A stretch of 64,000 nt of DNA, taken from NCBI RefSeq assembly GCF_954871325.1, contig NC_088775.1, forward strand, positions 26,017,561 to 26,081,560, written 5' to 3'. The notes beneath the pieces were generated by a model. It was not told the origin of the DNA and did not search any database. It was given only the letters and a program-made list of their open reading frames with translations. This document shows positions 29,038 through 44,000 of this stretch, one piece after another (positions within the stretch are counted from its first letter, which is position 1; the number at the start of each line of letters is the position of its first letter). Source of the DNA: Gordionus sp. m RMFG-2023. Its lineage: Eukaryota; Nematomorpha; Gordioida; Chordodea; Parachordodidae. The translations under genes and the position numbers were made by a program.

Positions 29038-32000
29038 CTAAAAAAATTAATGAATAAAAAATTAAAGGGTTAAATACTCATAAGAGTCCTGCAGACAGAC
29101 ACCTGCTCGAGATCAATTAACTCAGATTGGTCAAAAGAATTTTACATTAATTTTTCCTTGGGTCGGAAAATTTCGATTTGTATTTTTTTACCTTAAAATT
29201 AGGAAATTACTCCTTTTTAGGGAATCAACTGGATTTTTCTTAATTGAGCACCTCCTCTCTTCCCTGATAGTGTCACAATGTTGTATTTTATCTAGGTTCT
29301 TATTCAATTTTAATTTTATCTTCTCTTATTATCTAATTTTTTAAACATTTTTCTATAAACATAATTTTTCTATTCTTAAATTCAATGATATTTTTTCGTG
29401 TTGGTCTTATTGATCTTTATTGAGATTTTCCCCAAGAAGCCTCGCAAGGTGGTGGGAATGGAAATTTAAAATCATAAAAAGTTGTTATTTATAATCACGT
29501 GCCCTGGATATCAATGCGTCCTCGTGGTCGAAATGGCGTCCGTACAATTTGGGAGTTTCGCCGGAAGGATTATCGATTTTGATGCACACTTCCTGCCCTT
29601 TTTTTGCGGCGTCCATGTTTTTGTGATTGAATTCTATGCTCGACACATTACCTATGTACAAGGCCTGAAAAAAATAAAAATTATAATTTGGACCGAGACT
29701 AAAAAGGGTTCTAGTTTTCGGTTCGGTTTCCTAAAATTTTGAAAATGCGTTCTACTTCCGCTGGTAAATTTTACGCGGTTCTCCAATAATCAAAAAAATT
29801 TTAAAAAATCAGCAAACCACTCTATGAATCGCACTGTCATTTTAAACAATATGTCACTTGCACTTTTGATGTTAACCGGTTGCTGAAAATTTTTAAATGG
29901 TTTCCGTTCCCTATAAATTTTGGGGACCTCCTAAGCCTCTTTATAACACGATACCATTGATTCATTTTTTAAAACCTCTTTAGAAGGAACGCACAAGGGA
30001 GTTCCGATTCTGAGCTCACCGGCGACCACGTTGACGCCCACTATGATTGGGTCACGAGTTTTAAATATGAATTGAGGAAGTATGACGAGCTTGCACGGAA
30101 AGACGACCGAGTCCTTGTGCTTATCCTTTTGCGATCGCCTATATTCTTCCTTTAGATTTTAGAATTATTTAAATATTTATTTTAATAGATTGAGATTGAA
30201 AGATGTAAATAAATATTTTGTGTTTTTTTGTAATTTGGAAAAATATTTTATATTCTTGGAATGGTAACAAGCCACGATATGGAATCAGTCTAATTATTCA
30301 TATTTTTAAGAATATCGGCCCATTCTATATATATCAAAAAGCGGATAAAATATAACTTAATTTATGATCATTATAATATATAATATTGAATGAAATTTTA
30401 AGTTAAGATGTGCACCAATGTTACCACTTTTTGGAGACAGTTCCGATAATATCAAATTGGCATCTGTCAATTTTCGATTTTTATAATTAATTTGATTTTC
30501 ATCGTTAATAATATAATTTTTAATGGACTTATTCTATGATGAATCCCATAATATAAGTAATTTAAAATATACTATTATCAAATTTTAATTAACCCATCAT
30601 TTCAGGGGTATTTATTCAGTTTTTATACAAAATTCGATTACACACTTTTTATATTTAACGCATATATTATGTGTACTTTCGTGTAAATAGAATTTTATAC
30701 ATATTGATATATTTTATTTCACATAAAAGCCATTATATCGGATTGGAAATTTAATAACATGGGTCGATAAACCGATGTTTAAAAAATACTAATAATCCGT
30801 TTTATCCGATAAAAATAATATGCTAAAATATTTATTTAAATCGGATATGTATGATTCCCATTTTATAATCGTATATCCAATATTCAACCGAAATCAATTT
30901 GATAAAGGTGAAATCCCAACAGCCAATAAAAAAAACAGTATTTAGATATATAGACATAATTTTTAAAAAGGTAAAATTTATATTAACACAAAAAAAACAT
31001 GATGCGAAGGATAAAATAATTTACCAGAAATTTCCAATAAAAGATATTTTTCTTATATTTTTTTTTAGGAAAAAAATAAAATTATATTTATCAGAGTTGT
31101 TAAAGTATCTAGATATAAAAATTTAGTATCTGTATCTAGATAAATTTTTTAGAAAGGTATCTGTATCTAGATATTTTTTAGAGGTATCTGTATCGGTTTT
31201 TAGATACTTTTTAAGATACATTTTATATACCCCTTTTTTTACTATAAATAAAAATATTTGACTGTAAAATTTATTTTATTTCATATAAGCTTATGAAATA
31301 AATAAATATATATATATTATATATTAATATTTATTAATACTATAATAAAGAATTATATATACATAAAATAATAAAACTTATATATAAAAAATATAAATAA
31401 ATATTCATTAATTTAAATATTATGTCCGAGTTTATCAATAAACCATACAAATTTTAATATTACAATATGGAAATGGTAAATTTTATCTTATAACTAAATT
31501 TTTAAGTTTATATATTTATTTAGATCTATATCGATGAAGAAGAGGAAGCAACAACAAGTTCTATTGCGTTACCATGGCCAATTTATAGAGCATATTTTAA
31601 AATAATATCTCAAAACAAAGAAAACAATTCTCTGATGGTAAAATGTTTGCCGTGTTTACGTAAAAATACAAAAATATCGGTCAGTATGACTTCAACGTGC
31701 AAAATCGTGAAGCACATAAGGGTATAGATATTATATATTTAAAATTCTAATTTAAATTTTAAGAGAAAACATCCAACCTTGTTAACAAAAATAGGGGAAG
31801 GAAAATAAAACTACCAAAGAAAATATTGGACAAGGCTCATCCTCCAATAATATTTTTGCTAAAAGACCTTTTAACTCAAGGCACTTTAGATGATTTAATT
31901 ATTGCTTTTATTATAGATGGCATGCAGCCATTTTCAATTGTTGAAAATCCTTCTTTTAAAAAAATGATCAACACTTTGGCTCCACACAAAAATATAATTT

Positions 32001-35000
32001 GCCGACAGACAGTTTTTGTAGAATTTCCCAAAGATGGGAAAATGAAAAGAAAGAAATAATTAAAAGTCTTATAGAACCATCATTAATATGCACAACAGCA
32101 GATTGTTGGAGTGCCTATCGCCGGTAGAGCTAACATTTAAATTTGTATAATAATTAATTAAGAATAAATTATTTCAGCAATTTTAAGAAATTTTAATTTT
32201 TAGTTCATACATAGGAGTAACCGCTCACAATCCAATAAGTTTGGAAAGAAAAAATATAGCGTTGGCTTGTAAAAGAATGACTGGTAATCATACATATGAT
32301 AAAATAGCAAAAAATTTACAAGATATAGCTAAGGATTATTGCATTCAAAATAAAATTTCAAAGACCATTACAGATAATGCCAAAAATTTTATAAAATGTT
32401 TTAGGTTTATTTTATTATAAATAAATATATATAACATAATATATGATTGATTACTTAATTTATTAAAGAGTTTTCAAGCCAATTGAAAATAATACAAGTG
32501 AATCAATTGATGATCTGGAAGATGAAGCAGTTGTGCCAATTTCTATATCAAATCTTTATAATACTGCACAGGATTCTGAATTATCAGAATCATTTAGTTT
32601 ACCTCATCACCAATGTTGTGCCAGTCACACATTGAATCTTATAGCCACTGTGGATGCCAATAGAGCCATGCAGTGTAAACAATATCAGAGGGTAAAACTT
32701 ATTTTAATTAAATAAGTAATATTTTCTTCATTAGATATATAGCACAACACTACATAAATGCCAAAATATATGGAATAGGCAAAATAAGTATCCTATTTCA
32801 TCTGAGATTATTAAGGAATATATTGGTCGTTATTTTATATGTCCTAATATAACTAGATGGAACTCCACCTATAATGCCTTACAATTAATGTCAGAAATTA
32901 TAAAAGCTAAATCTGACAAAGTGGACAAGATATGTAATGGAATAAAACTACCTAGGTTTTTACCTAATGAATGTGATTTTATTCATGAATATTGTTTAGT
33001 AAGTTATAAATAATATTTATATATATAGCATTATTTTAAATTAGCTAATAAAGCCAATAGGTAATTCCCTTGATATTTTGCAGGGAGATAAGTATATGTA
33101 CACAGCTTATTACTGTGCAACTATTTCACAACTTATTATCAAATTAAAGAATTTTAAAGAAATGAACCTGAGATTCTGTTTACCACTCTTAGATGCCTTA
33201 CTTAAAGGGCTTGAGGATAGGTAAATTAATATAATAAATTAAAAATATTTAATAATTCTAAGTTTATTGTGACCTTATTTGAAGATGATAATATTATAGC
33301 AACCATGCTCCACCCTTTTTTTAAACTTGAGGCATGGTTGCAAATGGAAGAAAATCTTAATAAAAGAAAACAATTGATACAAAGATTAGCTGGTGAATTA
33401 TCAAAGTCATTAACTGACTGCAAGCAAATAACCTGTCAAAAAAATACAAATAATTTAATTTCAGATTTTTTTCAGTACCCTACAGCAGATATAATTTCTA
33501 ATAATGATTTAAATTTTGATAATCAACAAATTTTAAATAATTTTTTCAAAAATGAATGTAGAGATTTTAGTATTTTTAAAGAATACCCCTGATATAAAAT
33601 TGTTATTTATTAAATATAACACTACAATTCCTTCAAGCGCCCCTGTGGAAAGACTATTTAGTGTTGCTAAAAATGTCTTTACAGATAAACGAGGATGCCT
33701 AAATGATCAAAATTTTGAAAATATTTTATTACTGAAATCTAATAATTATTTAATCATATATTTTCATATATTATATTAAAATCATTATTTTAGTTATATT
33801 CTGATAAATGTTATATCGCGTCAATAAATTTTTTAGCTCATTTCATGAATTTTCACAATATAATATTAATTTAGATTTATGCAAACCTATAAGAGCATAA
33901 TAAAAAATGTATCTGTATACAGATCCACTTAAAAAGTATCTTTTAACAACTCTGATATTTATACAAAAATATCATTTATTAGTATAAGATTTTTTTTAAA
34001 AATATATCACTGCCTAAATTTTTTTTATTATCGAAAAGATAGAGGCGTTAAAATTTAATAGTAATCGCAGTTAAAGTTTTTGTTTAAATCTTTAAATTTT
34101 ATTAATTTACCACGTTTATTTTAATAAAAAAATTTCTCCTGATGACCATCATCAATATAATATGAACCATCAGTTAAGGGCAATAATTCAGTACCGGGAC
34201 CAAATACTGGGCCAACACTTTACAAATGGCTTTCGGTCCGGTAATTGCAAATCTTCCATTAAGTTCAAAAATTCATCTTCTTTGAGCGTTTAAAATGTTG
34301 AACGTTGAGCTGATAACATTCCATTTTAACGAATTTTTTTAAGCAAAAATGTTATTATATAAGTATAGTGACATTTACTTGAAATCGTGTAAATTCGTCG
34401 AAAAGGTGATAAATAATATCGGCCGAGAAAATTTTGATCCGTAATGAATCAGCCATCTCCTGCGCGTCTTTATCAATCTTTATGTCGAACGCTAAGATGG
34501 CGGCGTATCTGAATAATTGATTAAGACATTTTTAAATTTTCTATATATGTATGTATCCTATTGGGATATGAAATGGTTGGATTCAAGGTCTTTCAATTTT
34601 AAAACATTTATTGAGAACGTAATTTTTTGAAAAATCTGATTAGAGGGGAAATGCACTCGTAGCACGTAAAGAGAGTAAGTCTTTAAATGTACAATTTTGC
34701 CAAGAACCTTATAACTACTAATGTATAATAACTTTTATAACCGATTTTTCATATAAATTAAAGCAAAAAATACACAAAAGTTCGTGGCAAAAATGATAAA
34801 TTCATAACGTAGGTGCTCTACATAAGCTGGAATACATTTCCGTGAAGCATCTCAATTTGATATAAACAAACTTCTCATAGCAATTATCTGGAGACTTGTA
34901 CGATAAACCAAAAAATAAATCCTTTATACAAAAAACTTTTTTTTCCCTGTTCAAAAATGAGAAATAATTAAAGTGATATAAGGTTGGTTTATGTAACTGA

Positions 35001-38000
35001 ACGTTGTGGTCCAACATAGCGGCAGCTCTCATTACGTCTTTCTTGTGAACCGGACCGATGTTGATACCCGCGTACTTTAAAAACGATCAAAAAAGAAAGA
35101 AATGATTGAAAAAATATATAAATCTAATTATTTCGGATTATCTTATACTATATGCTGTTAACAATCCCCTTAAAGGTTATAAACTATGTTATAATTCCTA
35201 TGTCCAAAGAATATATTTAAAAAATTTGATAAATATTATTGTTAAAATTTTATTAGTATCATTAAGTTTCGGACAATTAAAATATAATTTTTCCTAAGTT
35301 AGTGAGATTGTAAAATAACAATTCTTTTTTTAAAATTTATATTCTGCTATATCGAATCGTTAATTTGGTAATATATACAAGTGAATTAAAAATTACTTTT
35401 TTTGTTTACTAGTTTGAATAAAATAATTAAATTTATTTATAATATTTTTTAAAGTTAAAAAGTATTTATCAAGATTTTATGATGATTTATGAAAATCAAA
35501 TATACTAATTCCTTTATTTTTTTCCGAATTAATCTAATTATTTCTTATACGTCTCATAAATATTGAATTCGATTCAATTTGGCTTATTAAAATTAATTTT
35601 GAATTATTATTTTTTTTTAAAAAACCGGAATTTTGGAGATTTTTAAAAATTCTAACAAGGCTTTATTTCTTATACGTCTCATAAATATTGAATTCGATTC
35701 AATTTGGCTTATTAAAATTAATTTTGAATTATTTTTTTTTTAAAAAAAACCGGAATTTTGGAGATTTTTAAAAATTCTAACAAGGCTTCCAGAGACCCGA
35801 TAGTTGAAGCCTGCACGTAAACCCCGATTTCAGAAAGTTTTATTGATTGAAGGGTATCTTCTATCAAAGCATTCATGTCTTGCTATAAGATGTAGATTTT
35901 TTAAAATAAATTATTCTTTAATTTTAAAGAATAAGCTCAAAATCCATTAATATCTTAATTAACCCATTAAATAGAAAGGAAACTCCCTCCCTATCCCCCA
36001 TCAAAATTCTTAGATATATTCAGAAAAAAGTAACATATAGCTAAACAGCTTTTAAACTAGGCAACCCTATTTTAGTGACATTGTTATTTTTCATTTTTTT
36101 AAAACTTTTTAGGCTATTTAGCCGACAGGGGCAAAATAAATTTCTAAAAAATATATTTAAAAAATCGTTAAATTTGAAAAGTAAGTGTCTGTGGCCCAAT
36201 CGGCAAGAGCGTCGCTTACAAATATGATCGACTTAGGTTCGAATCCCAGCAAAGATTTTTTTTATTAATCTGCGAAAATAAATTTTTTTTTTCTTAATCT
36301 AGCAAATTAATCAAATAGAAGATACGATTCAAAGTTTGTAGCTACTTTAAAATTCAAACTATTAAATAGGTATTCTTATATTTTTAAATTTTTAATATTC
36401 TTTTAAAAAATATTCGTCCAATAAAAATCACCATAGAATCTTATCATATCAAACATTCATTCATCTTCCATTACCATCTTACATCATCATATAAATACTA
36501 GAACTAACTGATATATTATAGATATTCTTACACAATTTTATATTAATATTACACTATACAATTTTACATATAATTTATTTTAAGGTTCTATCTATCTATC
36601 CAGGCGCGTAACCAATGGGTGGGGGAATTCCCCTCCCCCCCATCGCAAATTTGACTGTTTTCATAAACATATTAAGCTAATAAAAATTTTACTCTCCCCT
36701 CCCCCCCCCCCACCCAATCAAAATTTTACAAATATTTGAATATCAATTTTCCAACATAAAACTTATTTTTTATAAATAAATTTTTTTTAAAATTTCCTTT
36801 CCTTGTGAGTACATTAACATTATTCAAAAATATTAGTAAAAAAAGGAGAAATTTTTAGTCAAAGACAAAGATATTGAAATCAAACGGTATATAATTTATT
36901 ATTAAATATATTTATTTTATGAAATTCAAAATTATTAGTTAGTGAGTTAAAATTTATTTTTGATAATATTTTAATTATTAATAAATATCTAATTTTATAT
37001 TTTTCATTTTTCTTTAGAACAGAAGATATACAAAATTTAAATATGCCTGAGCATGTTGGCTCAATTTCCCGATATTCTGAAGTTATTTTATATTCTTGCA
37101 TGTTTGCCCACGAATGAAAGGACATTTTCAAACTTGAGAAGGCTGAAGACATTTTTACGAAGTACTACTTCAGAATCTCGGGTAAATGGATTAGCTATGT
37201 TAAATATTCATTTAATTCCAACGACGAACGAAATTCTAGATGAATTGGCAACATCCACACGAAAATTAAAAATTACATTATAGTTATAGTGTTTAATAAA
37301 CTTTTTGATAATATTGTATTTGATAAAAGTTATAAAAACTTGCTTTTTAAATTATTTTCTAGTCAATATTTTATACACTGTGCACAATAAAAAAAAAATT
37401 TTTCTACTTATATTGTATGAGAATTTAAGCTGAGGCTAGTTTTTAAAGCAAATTTTAAAATAAAATGACATTAAACTTTATTTCAACTTTACATTTAAAA
37501 AAACTTTATTAAATATAGCATACCTAACTTAAAATAATAAAAAATAGGCTTGTAATATCGATATGCACAAATTAGTAAATAAAAGTTAAAAATAGATATA
37601 TAATTATTATTAAATTATGAATAATTTAATAGAATAGCTAAAACATAAGACCAAAAAATTTCCCTCCCCCATAAGAAAATCCTGGATACGCCACTATCTA
37701 TCTATAATATATATAAAAGCCTTGTGACAGTCACAGTGTCACAATTTATAATATATATTTAAAAAATCGTTAATTTTGAAAAGCGTCTATGGTCTAATCG
37801 GCAATAACCTCGATTACACATCTGATGGACTTAGGTTCGAATCCTAGCAAAGACATTTTATTTCCTAATCCAGCTTAGTATTATTTTTTTCATATTAAAG
37901 GTAATAAATATATATCAGACATGTAGGTACCATTTGTACAGCCTGCCCTGGATTTTGTTTTAAAAAAAATTTTGGATGGCCTGGTCTGTATTTTTTTAAA

Positions 38001-41000
38001 ATATATTAAATTTATTTAAATTTTTATAGATAATAATGGCTATGTAAAATATACAACCCGACCTGGATATCTTTAAAATTTTTAGGCAAAAAATTAAAAT
38101 ATGGCCTAACCCCTGTACCTATATCAAAATATATTTTCTTATAATAAAGGTCATCTTGAAGAATGGATCCATATTATGAAAAGATGCAAACTTATTCAAA
38201 ACTCTGTGGATAATAATTTACCAAGGTGTGCTTTGTGGCTTCCATTGTTAATAAAAAAACCCTTAAGGAAGGATCCATTCCTACAATCTAATGATATTTG
38301 CATATATATGCTTCCTAGCTGATGTCCCACAAGAATGACAAGGAATTAGTATTCTCCTTAATTTGATTTTGGATAAATCAAAAATAAGCCTATATGAGGT
38401 GTGAATCAGAAAGTTACCTTATTTTGATTATGAATACCAAGGTTGGATCCTTTCGTCAGAATATATGACATGTGGGCTAAATAAAGGAGCTTTGATGTTA
38501 CAGTATGTCTCTCGGAATTTTGAATAAACAGGAGATTTGGGATAAAAAAATTTATGAAATGTTCACGAAATTTGTTATTGAAAGCATTTTTAAAGTCTAC
38601 TTTGATAATAGCCATGTTAGGAGGAAAATTCTGGATATAATACAAATGGCATGTAAAGCTATTTTACCTTCTCCTTTAACACCAAATCCTAAATGATACG
38701 TAGACTTAATAAGTTAAGACCCTAGGTTTTGACCCGTGGAAATTATTTTTGTTAATAATCTACTAAATAGCCCATTGCAATGGGGTGGATACCACCATGC
38801 AGTGTTTGTGAGATTCAGGTTTGCCCCCATAATTGATTCGAATCTATGATTATATAAAGTGAGAGGGCAAAAACCATTGAGTCTGAATGTGGAAAATTCT
38901 TAAAAGAATTGATAAATATCATAATTCACAAATCATATTTTTTTTGTTCCATATCTTCCATAATATATTTGACCTTTTTTCTAAAAATTTATAAAAATCT
39001 TGAAAGAATGAATACGAATAATCTATTCCTCTCATTTGATTATTCTGATTCATCCATCGTCAAATGAAAGTAAAATTTATTATTAATCCATAAGGAGAAA
39101 ATTCTGATTCCCCGTCATTCTTGACGGGTTATCAGCTAGTAAATAAATAATATTCAAATTAATTGCAAACCACTATTTATAAAACTTCCATTCAACAAAA
39201 TTATTTCGGGCATCATAATTTCGGATAGGAAAAACAAATTTAAAAAATGGGGTTGTTATAACGCTTAATCTAAATTCTAGTCAACGAGGATATAGCATTT
39301 TTGTTTGCGTTATTTTCGGCAATTTACTATTTTAAAAAAATATTGTATTTGATAAAATCAACGATACTTAATTATGTTATAATTTTTATGAAATTGAAAC
39401 GATTTATATTATGCTATCTAATTGTGAGGAAAAAATTATATACAATTTTCCGCTTCATTGAAACGCAGGAGGTAACCAAGGGGGGTCTAGTTCATTAGCT
39501 CAGGAAGGTTTAGAGAGCCCTGACTTAAACGTAATTTTTTTAGTAAAGAAGTCAATCTTGTAATATAATGCCCCCTTATAAATATTGTTTAAAAAAACTT
39601 TACCGATAAATATGATAGGTAATATAAAAAATGACTATCTTGGATTTAATAATTTACGAAAAACTGAATGTATGGGGCTCTAGATAAGAAGTTTTTCAGA
39701 CCAGCCCGTATAATAATTTTTGGACCGGTTCGTAAAAATAACAAGTTATCTGGCTTGGCCCGAGAATTAATTTGCCCGTCATGTGGGCGAGAGGTTTAGG
39801 GCCGCGCTGATCTATATTCTAAGAATATACATTTAACAGACTAAACCCAAAAATTTAATCATTTTATGCAAGAAAAAGAATCAATTTTTTACTTTAAGAA
39901 ATTCGATTTCGTCATGATTGTGAGCTAAGAAGATAGGAAATCCGGGCAGAGCATTTTCCAGATCCTTACCTATAACTTTAACCCCCATCGCCGCGTTCAC
40001 GACTTTATACTTCTCATATTGATTCTTTTTGTAATTTAAAGAATTTAAAAAAAAATTATACAAAACTAATCATTAAAACAAGTGACAAACATTGTTTTTG
40101 ATATGTAAAGACGGCCATAAAGGTCTGTGCAGCCCGACTCAAAATTTTTTTTGCCTAACCCGTAAAATAATTCCTGACCGACCCAACATGTCAAATATTT
40201 TGTGCAGGTTGTCCAGTCTGGCCTAAATAATTTTGCCACTTGGGTAAGTATTAGGGTCGGGCCGACCTCTATAATAACTTTAACCATCTCGCATCAGACC
40301 AAGCCCAGATCCCATGTCGCCCATAGGAAAATAATGATGATCATGTGTCAATTTGAAGAAAGGCACATGTGTATGCCTATAAAAAGCTATTAAAAATATT
40401 AAAATTAAAATTGGTAGGTAAACTATTCAACTATTTCCTAAAATCCATAATCCCATTTTGAATAAAATATAGGACTGGTCCGTGGCCCGAAAAATATATT
40501 AAGGCTAAATTTATTTTATTTGTTTGACCTAATATCATAAAATAAATTTTAAAAATTAAGAAAAGAAATCAGGCGATGGGAAATATTATTAATTTTCATA
40601 TCATAATTTGTAATAAATAGAAGTAAAATAGATAAGAATCAGAAATTATTGCAGAATATTTAAATTTGATGCTATAACATTAAAATAGATGAATAAAATT
40701 AATATTTTAAGTTTGAGATTTCTTCCCTAAAAGCTTTCTTAAAAATTCAGATGCCACTGGACGCAGCGGGCAAGGCCTAAATCTAAAAAAATCTGGGGCT
40801 GCGGGTGGGCTTGAGTTAAATAATTGCTATTTTAAAGGTCTCTAATATTAATACATATTTATTTTTAAATTCAGCAATCAAATAATATCTAAAAATTTAA
40901 GCCCAGAATTTTTTTTTGTTGGACAGTTATATCTTAATAAATAGAAAAAATGAAAACAATGAAACATCGTTACTTTGACCCTCAAATCTTTTAGAGGTTG

Positions 41001-44000
41001 TGGCATCAGGAGTCCCCTAACCTGGGTGCAAATTGCTCCATCAAAGCCGGCCAACACCAAATTGTCGCCTTCTTTTAAACAGCCGTTAACTAATATAACG
41101 TCTAGGGTTGTACCCATACCGAGTAATTCTTTAACCTTTACCGTATGTAACCAAAAATATATATTATGTTCCAAAAAATTAACATAATTTTTAATTTCGT
41201 TTTTTGCGAATCCCTAATATGGTATATTATTTAAATTATAAGTCACGAAAATTTAAAATTTTTTAGAGAAAGATTTAAATAAATCTATAATTAGAATGAT
41301 TGATTGGAGGGGGGGGGGGTATTGTGATTGGATTGAATTGAAAAGTTATCGTATTTTTTTTATATATTTTTATATATTAAAAATTCAATGTTAGACTTGT
41401 TAGGGAGCGCAGTTAATAAGTATATTGAAAAATAAAGATATATGGCAAGAGATCTTTTTGCCGTTTTTTGGAATATTTAAGAAAAATTGTTATCTTGTAG
41501 CTTTCTCATGAGAATGGTGAGATATATTAAAAATGAGTTTGAAAATAAGTCAAAATCTGACTTGGGAGGAGGGGGGGGGTTGTTCGACTAATTAAAATTA
41601 CTTGATTAATATGACTGCCTAGACTAGAAGTAAAAACATCAATTTACTTAGAATTTTTATGGCATGGATTAGAACTCTGTCAAAAAGGAAATGGTTAAAC
41701 CAAAAACTAAATAAATTTTTTTTAATTCCAATTTTTTTATGTTTACCAAGCCCTAATCAACGACTATTACTGATGTATTTTGATACATACATTTTAAAAA
41801 AAACATTCAAAAGTTAGTAATCCTTTTAAAAAAATATATGCACAATAAATAACCTCTAGGACCGAACACTCCAAAAGATCGGGGGAGAACCGCAAATGTT
41901 CTACTATCTGCCCATGAGCCAATTGCGTAAGCGAATAAATCAAGTTGCCCATGCCTTCACCTGTGTGGGCCGAAGTGGGTATCATGGACACGAATTCGGT
42001 AGGGTCGGGGTTAGCGTAAAAGAGGGCTACGTTAACGCACTTTTTTAAAAATTACATTATAAGTACTAATTTACATCAAGGGAAATTGCGTTGAAATTAA
42101 ATTTGTAATAATTTATTTATTGTATAAATGAAATATGATAAAGATTATAATTAAAGTTAAATTGTATTTCACGAAAGAAACACAAAATTTAGTGTATAAA
42201 CATAAAAGTATTTGAGAATTATTGGTAAAGTTCGAATCTACGAATATCTTACCATTCGGATTCGATTTTTTGGAAGCTTAGTTTCAAGGGTAAGGAATAA
42301 GGATAGAAATGCTTGAAATTGGATAAAGACAATTATATGCCTTTGTCGCCAAAAAGTGAGGATCCTTAGATGGATTCATCGCTTACGATGTTAGAAGACA
42401 TTTGTGCACTTCATACTATTATTAACTCATTAATGGTTAACGTACCATTTTATGGTAGTGTTGTTAAACGGCTCGTTTTGAGCCGATTTTTTAGAACAAC
42501 TAACTCAATATTTTAGCCAGAAAAATATTGCTTAAGCCTTGAGATTTTGATAATATATGTCTAAACCTTTGTTCCTTCTATGAGCAAAATCTTCAAGCTT
42601 GCGTAATATTTTTCTGGACAATATATTGAATTAGCCGTTTTTAAAAATCGGCTCCAAACGAGCCGTTTAACAACACTAATTTATGGTACATTGATTTTAA
42701 ACTAAAATAACGTCGATAACGTTGTTATTAACGGCGTTATCTTTTTTTGAGGAAAAAAACGCCATTCGTTACTTTTAAAAGTAACGAGATGCGTTTTTTA
42801 TCACTAATTAATGTTAACGCAAAACGTTACTCTAAATTTTTTCTTAAAAAATATGGAATAATTTAACCCGAGTTTTTAATTCTGAACTACCGAAGAAGCT
42901 CTTAATTTTTATTTTATTTGCATTTTTGTTGTTGATTTTTTCCATATTATTATTTTTTTATATTTATAATCAATCTCTTATTTATATAAAATTATTTAAA
43001 AAGCTATATAAAATTAAGATAAAAATATGTTTAAAAGAATACATATTATAATATAATTAACTAAAAATATCGTAGTTATGTCGAAATATTTAATTTAATT
43101 ATTTTGTCGAATAAAAAGAAATTTCCCAGCTTCGTCGGTAAAATTACTGATTTTGGGGATTAGGGCTTTATAAATTTTTCAGTTTTAGGGGAAAAGTGGC
43201 TGATTGTGGAAATGGCTATTGGATTAAATATAAAATTGTTGAGAAATTTTTTAAATTTTTTTTGATTTGGCTTGGGTTAATAAATTTGTGTTAGAAGAAA
43301 ATGATGAGATATAAAAACCGAGGACCAAGGAATTAGGGTCTCCATCCAGGGAGGGGGGGTCGCTAGCCTTTACAATCTCAGGGGGCTCAACTAAAAATTT
43401 TTATGTTGGCCGGGTTTTATATTAATATTATACTTTTTTTAAATTTACTAACTCTAAATAATTATTCTGAATATCATTTATTATATTTTGCATGCAAAAT
43501 AAACTAGCAAATAAATCATTAAAATAATACAAGACATTTCTAAAAATAATATTTTTTAATACAAAATCTATTCAGTATAAAATATTCTCGATTGTTGATA
43601 TAAAAAAATTTTGCGTCTAAAGAATTATAAATGATAAAAAAGGTTAATTAATTCATATATATGCCTCAATTGATAATGGTTTTTGAAAACTACATAATAT
43701 AATATAATATTAGCAACTAACATTGACAAAAGGTCATGAAACTAATATAACTCTCTATTACCATTTTAGACAATGTTTTATAGAATGGGATAATAAGAAA
43801 AAATTTATAGACCTTACCAAATCAACAATTCTTGAAGAAGAGAATATAAAAATCATAAAACTATATGGTGGTTAGAGCTTCCTCTTAGATGACATGATGG
43901 AAGATAGATAAGTAATCGAGAAAATTATTGTATGATATTAAATTTCTAAAAGATTATCTTCCATTTTTAATGATATATAAACGACTACACAGTTGACCAT

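Noticed and set aside
36187-36256. Candidate tRNA-Arg gene
   Set aside because: A and B boxes and an oligo-T stop are present, but the anticodon arm does not pair and a diverged second copy exists nearby with the same leader. Better explained as a SINE-like repeat.
37053-37283. Domesticated hAT-derived host gene
   Set aside because: Although open over 76 codons, it holds only the C-terminal dimerisation domain and sits between hAT terminal repeats, so it is a transposon remnant.
40878-41187. Overlapping frames on both strands at eIF5B exon 8
   Set aside because: Only the minus-strand segment 40974-41135 fits eIF5B; the plus-strand frame and the frame extensions into introns have no support.
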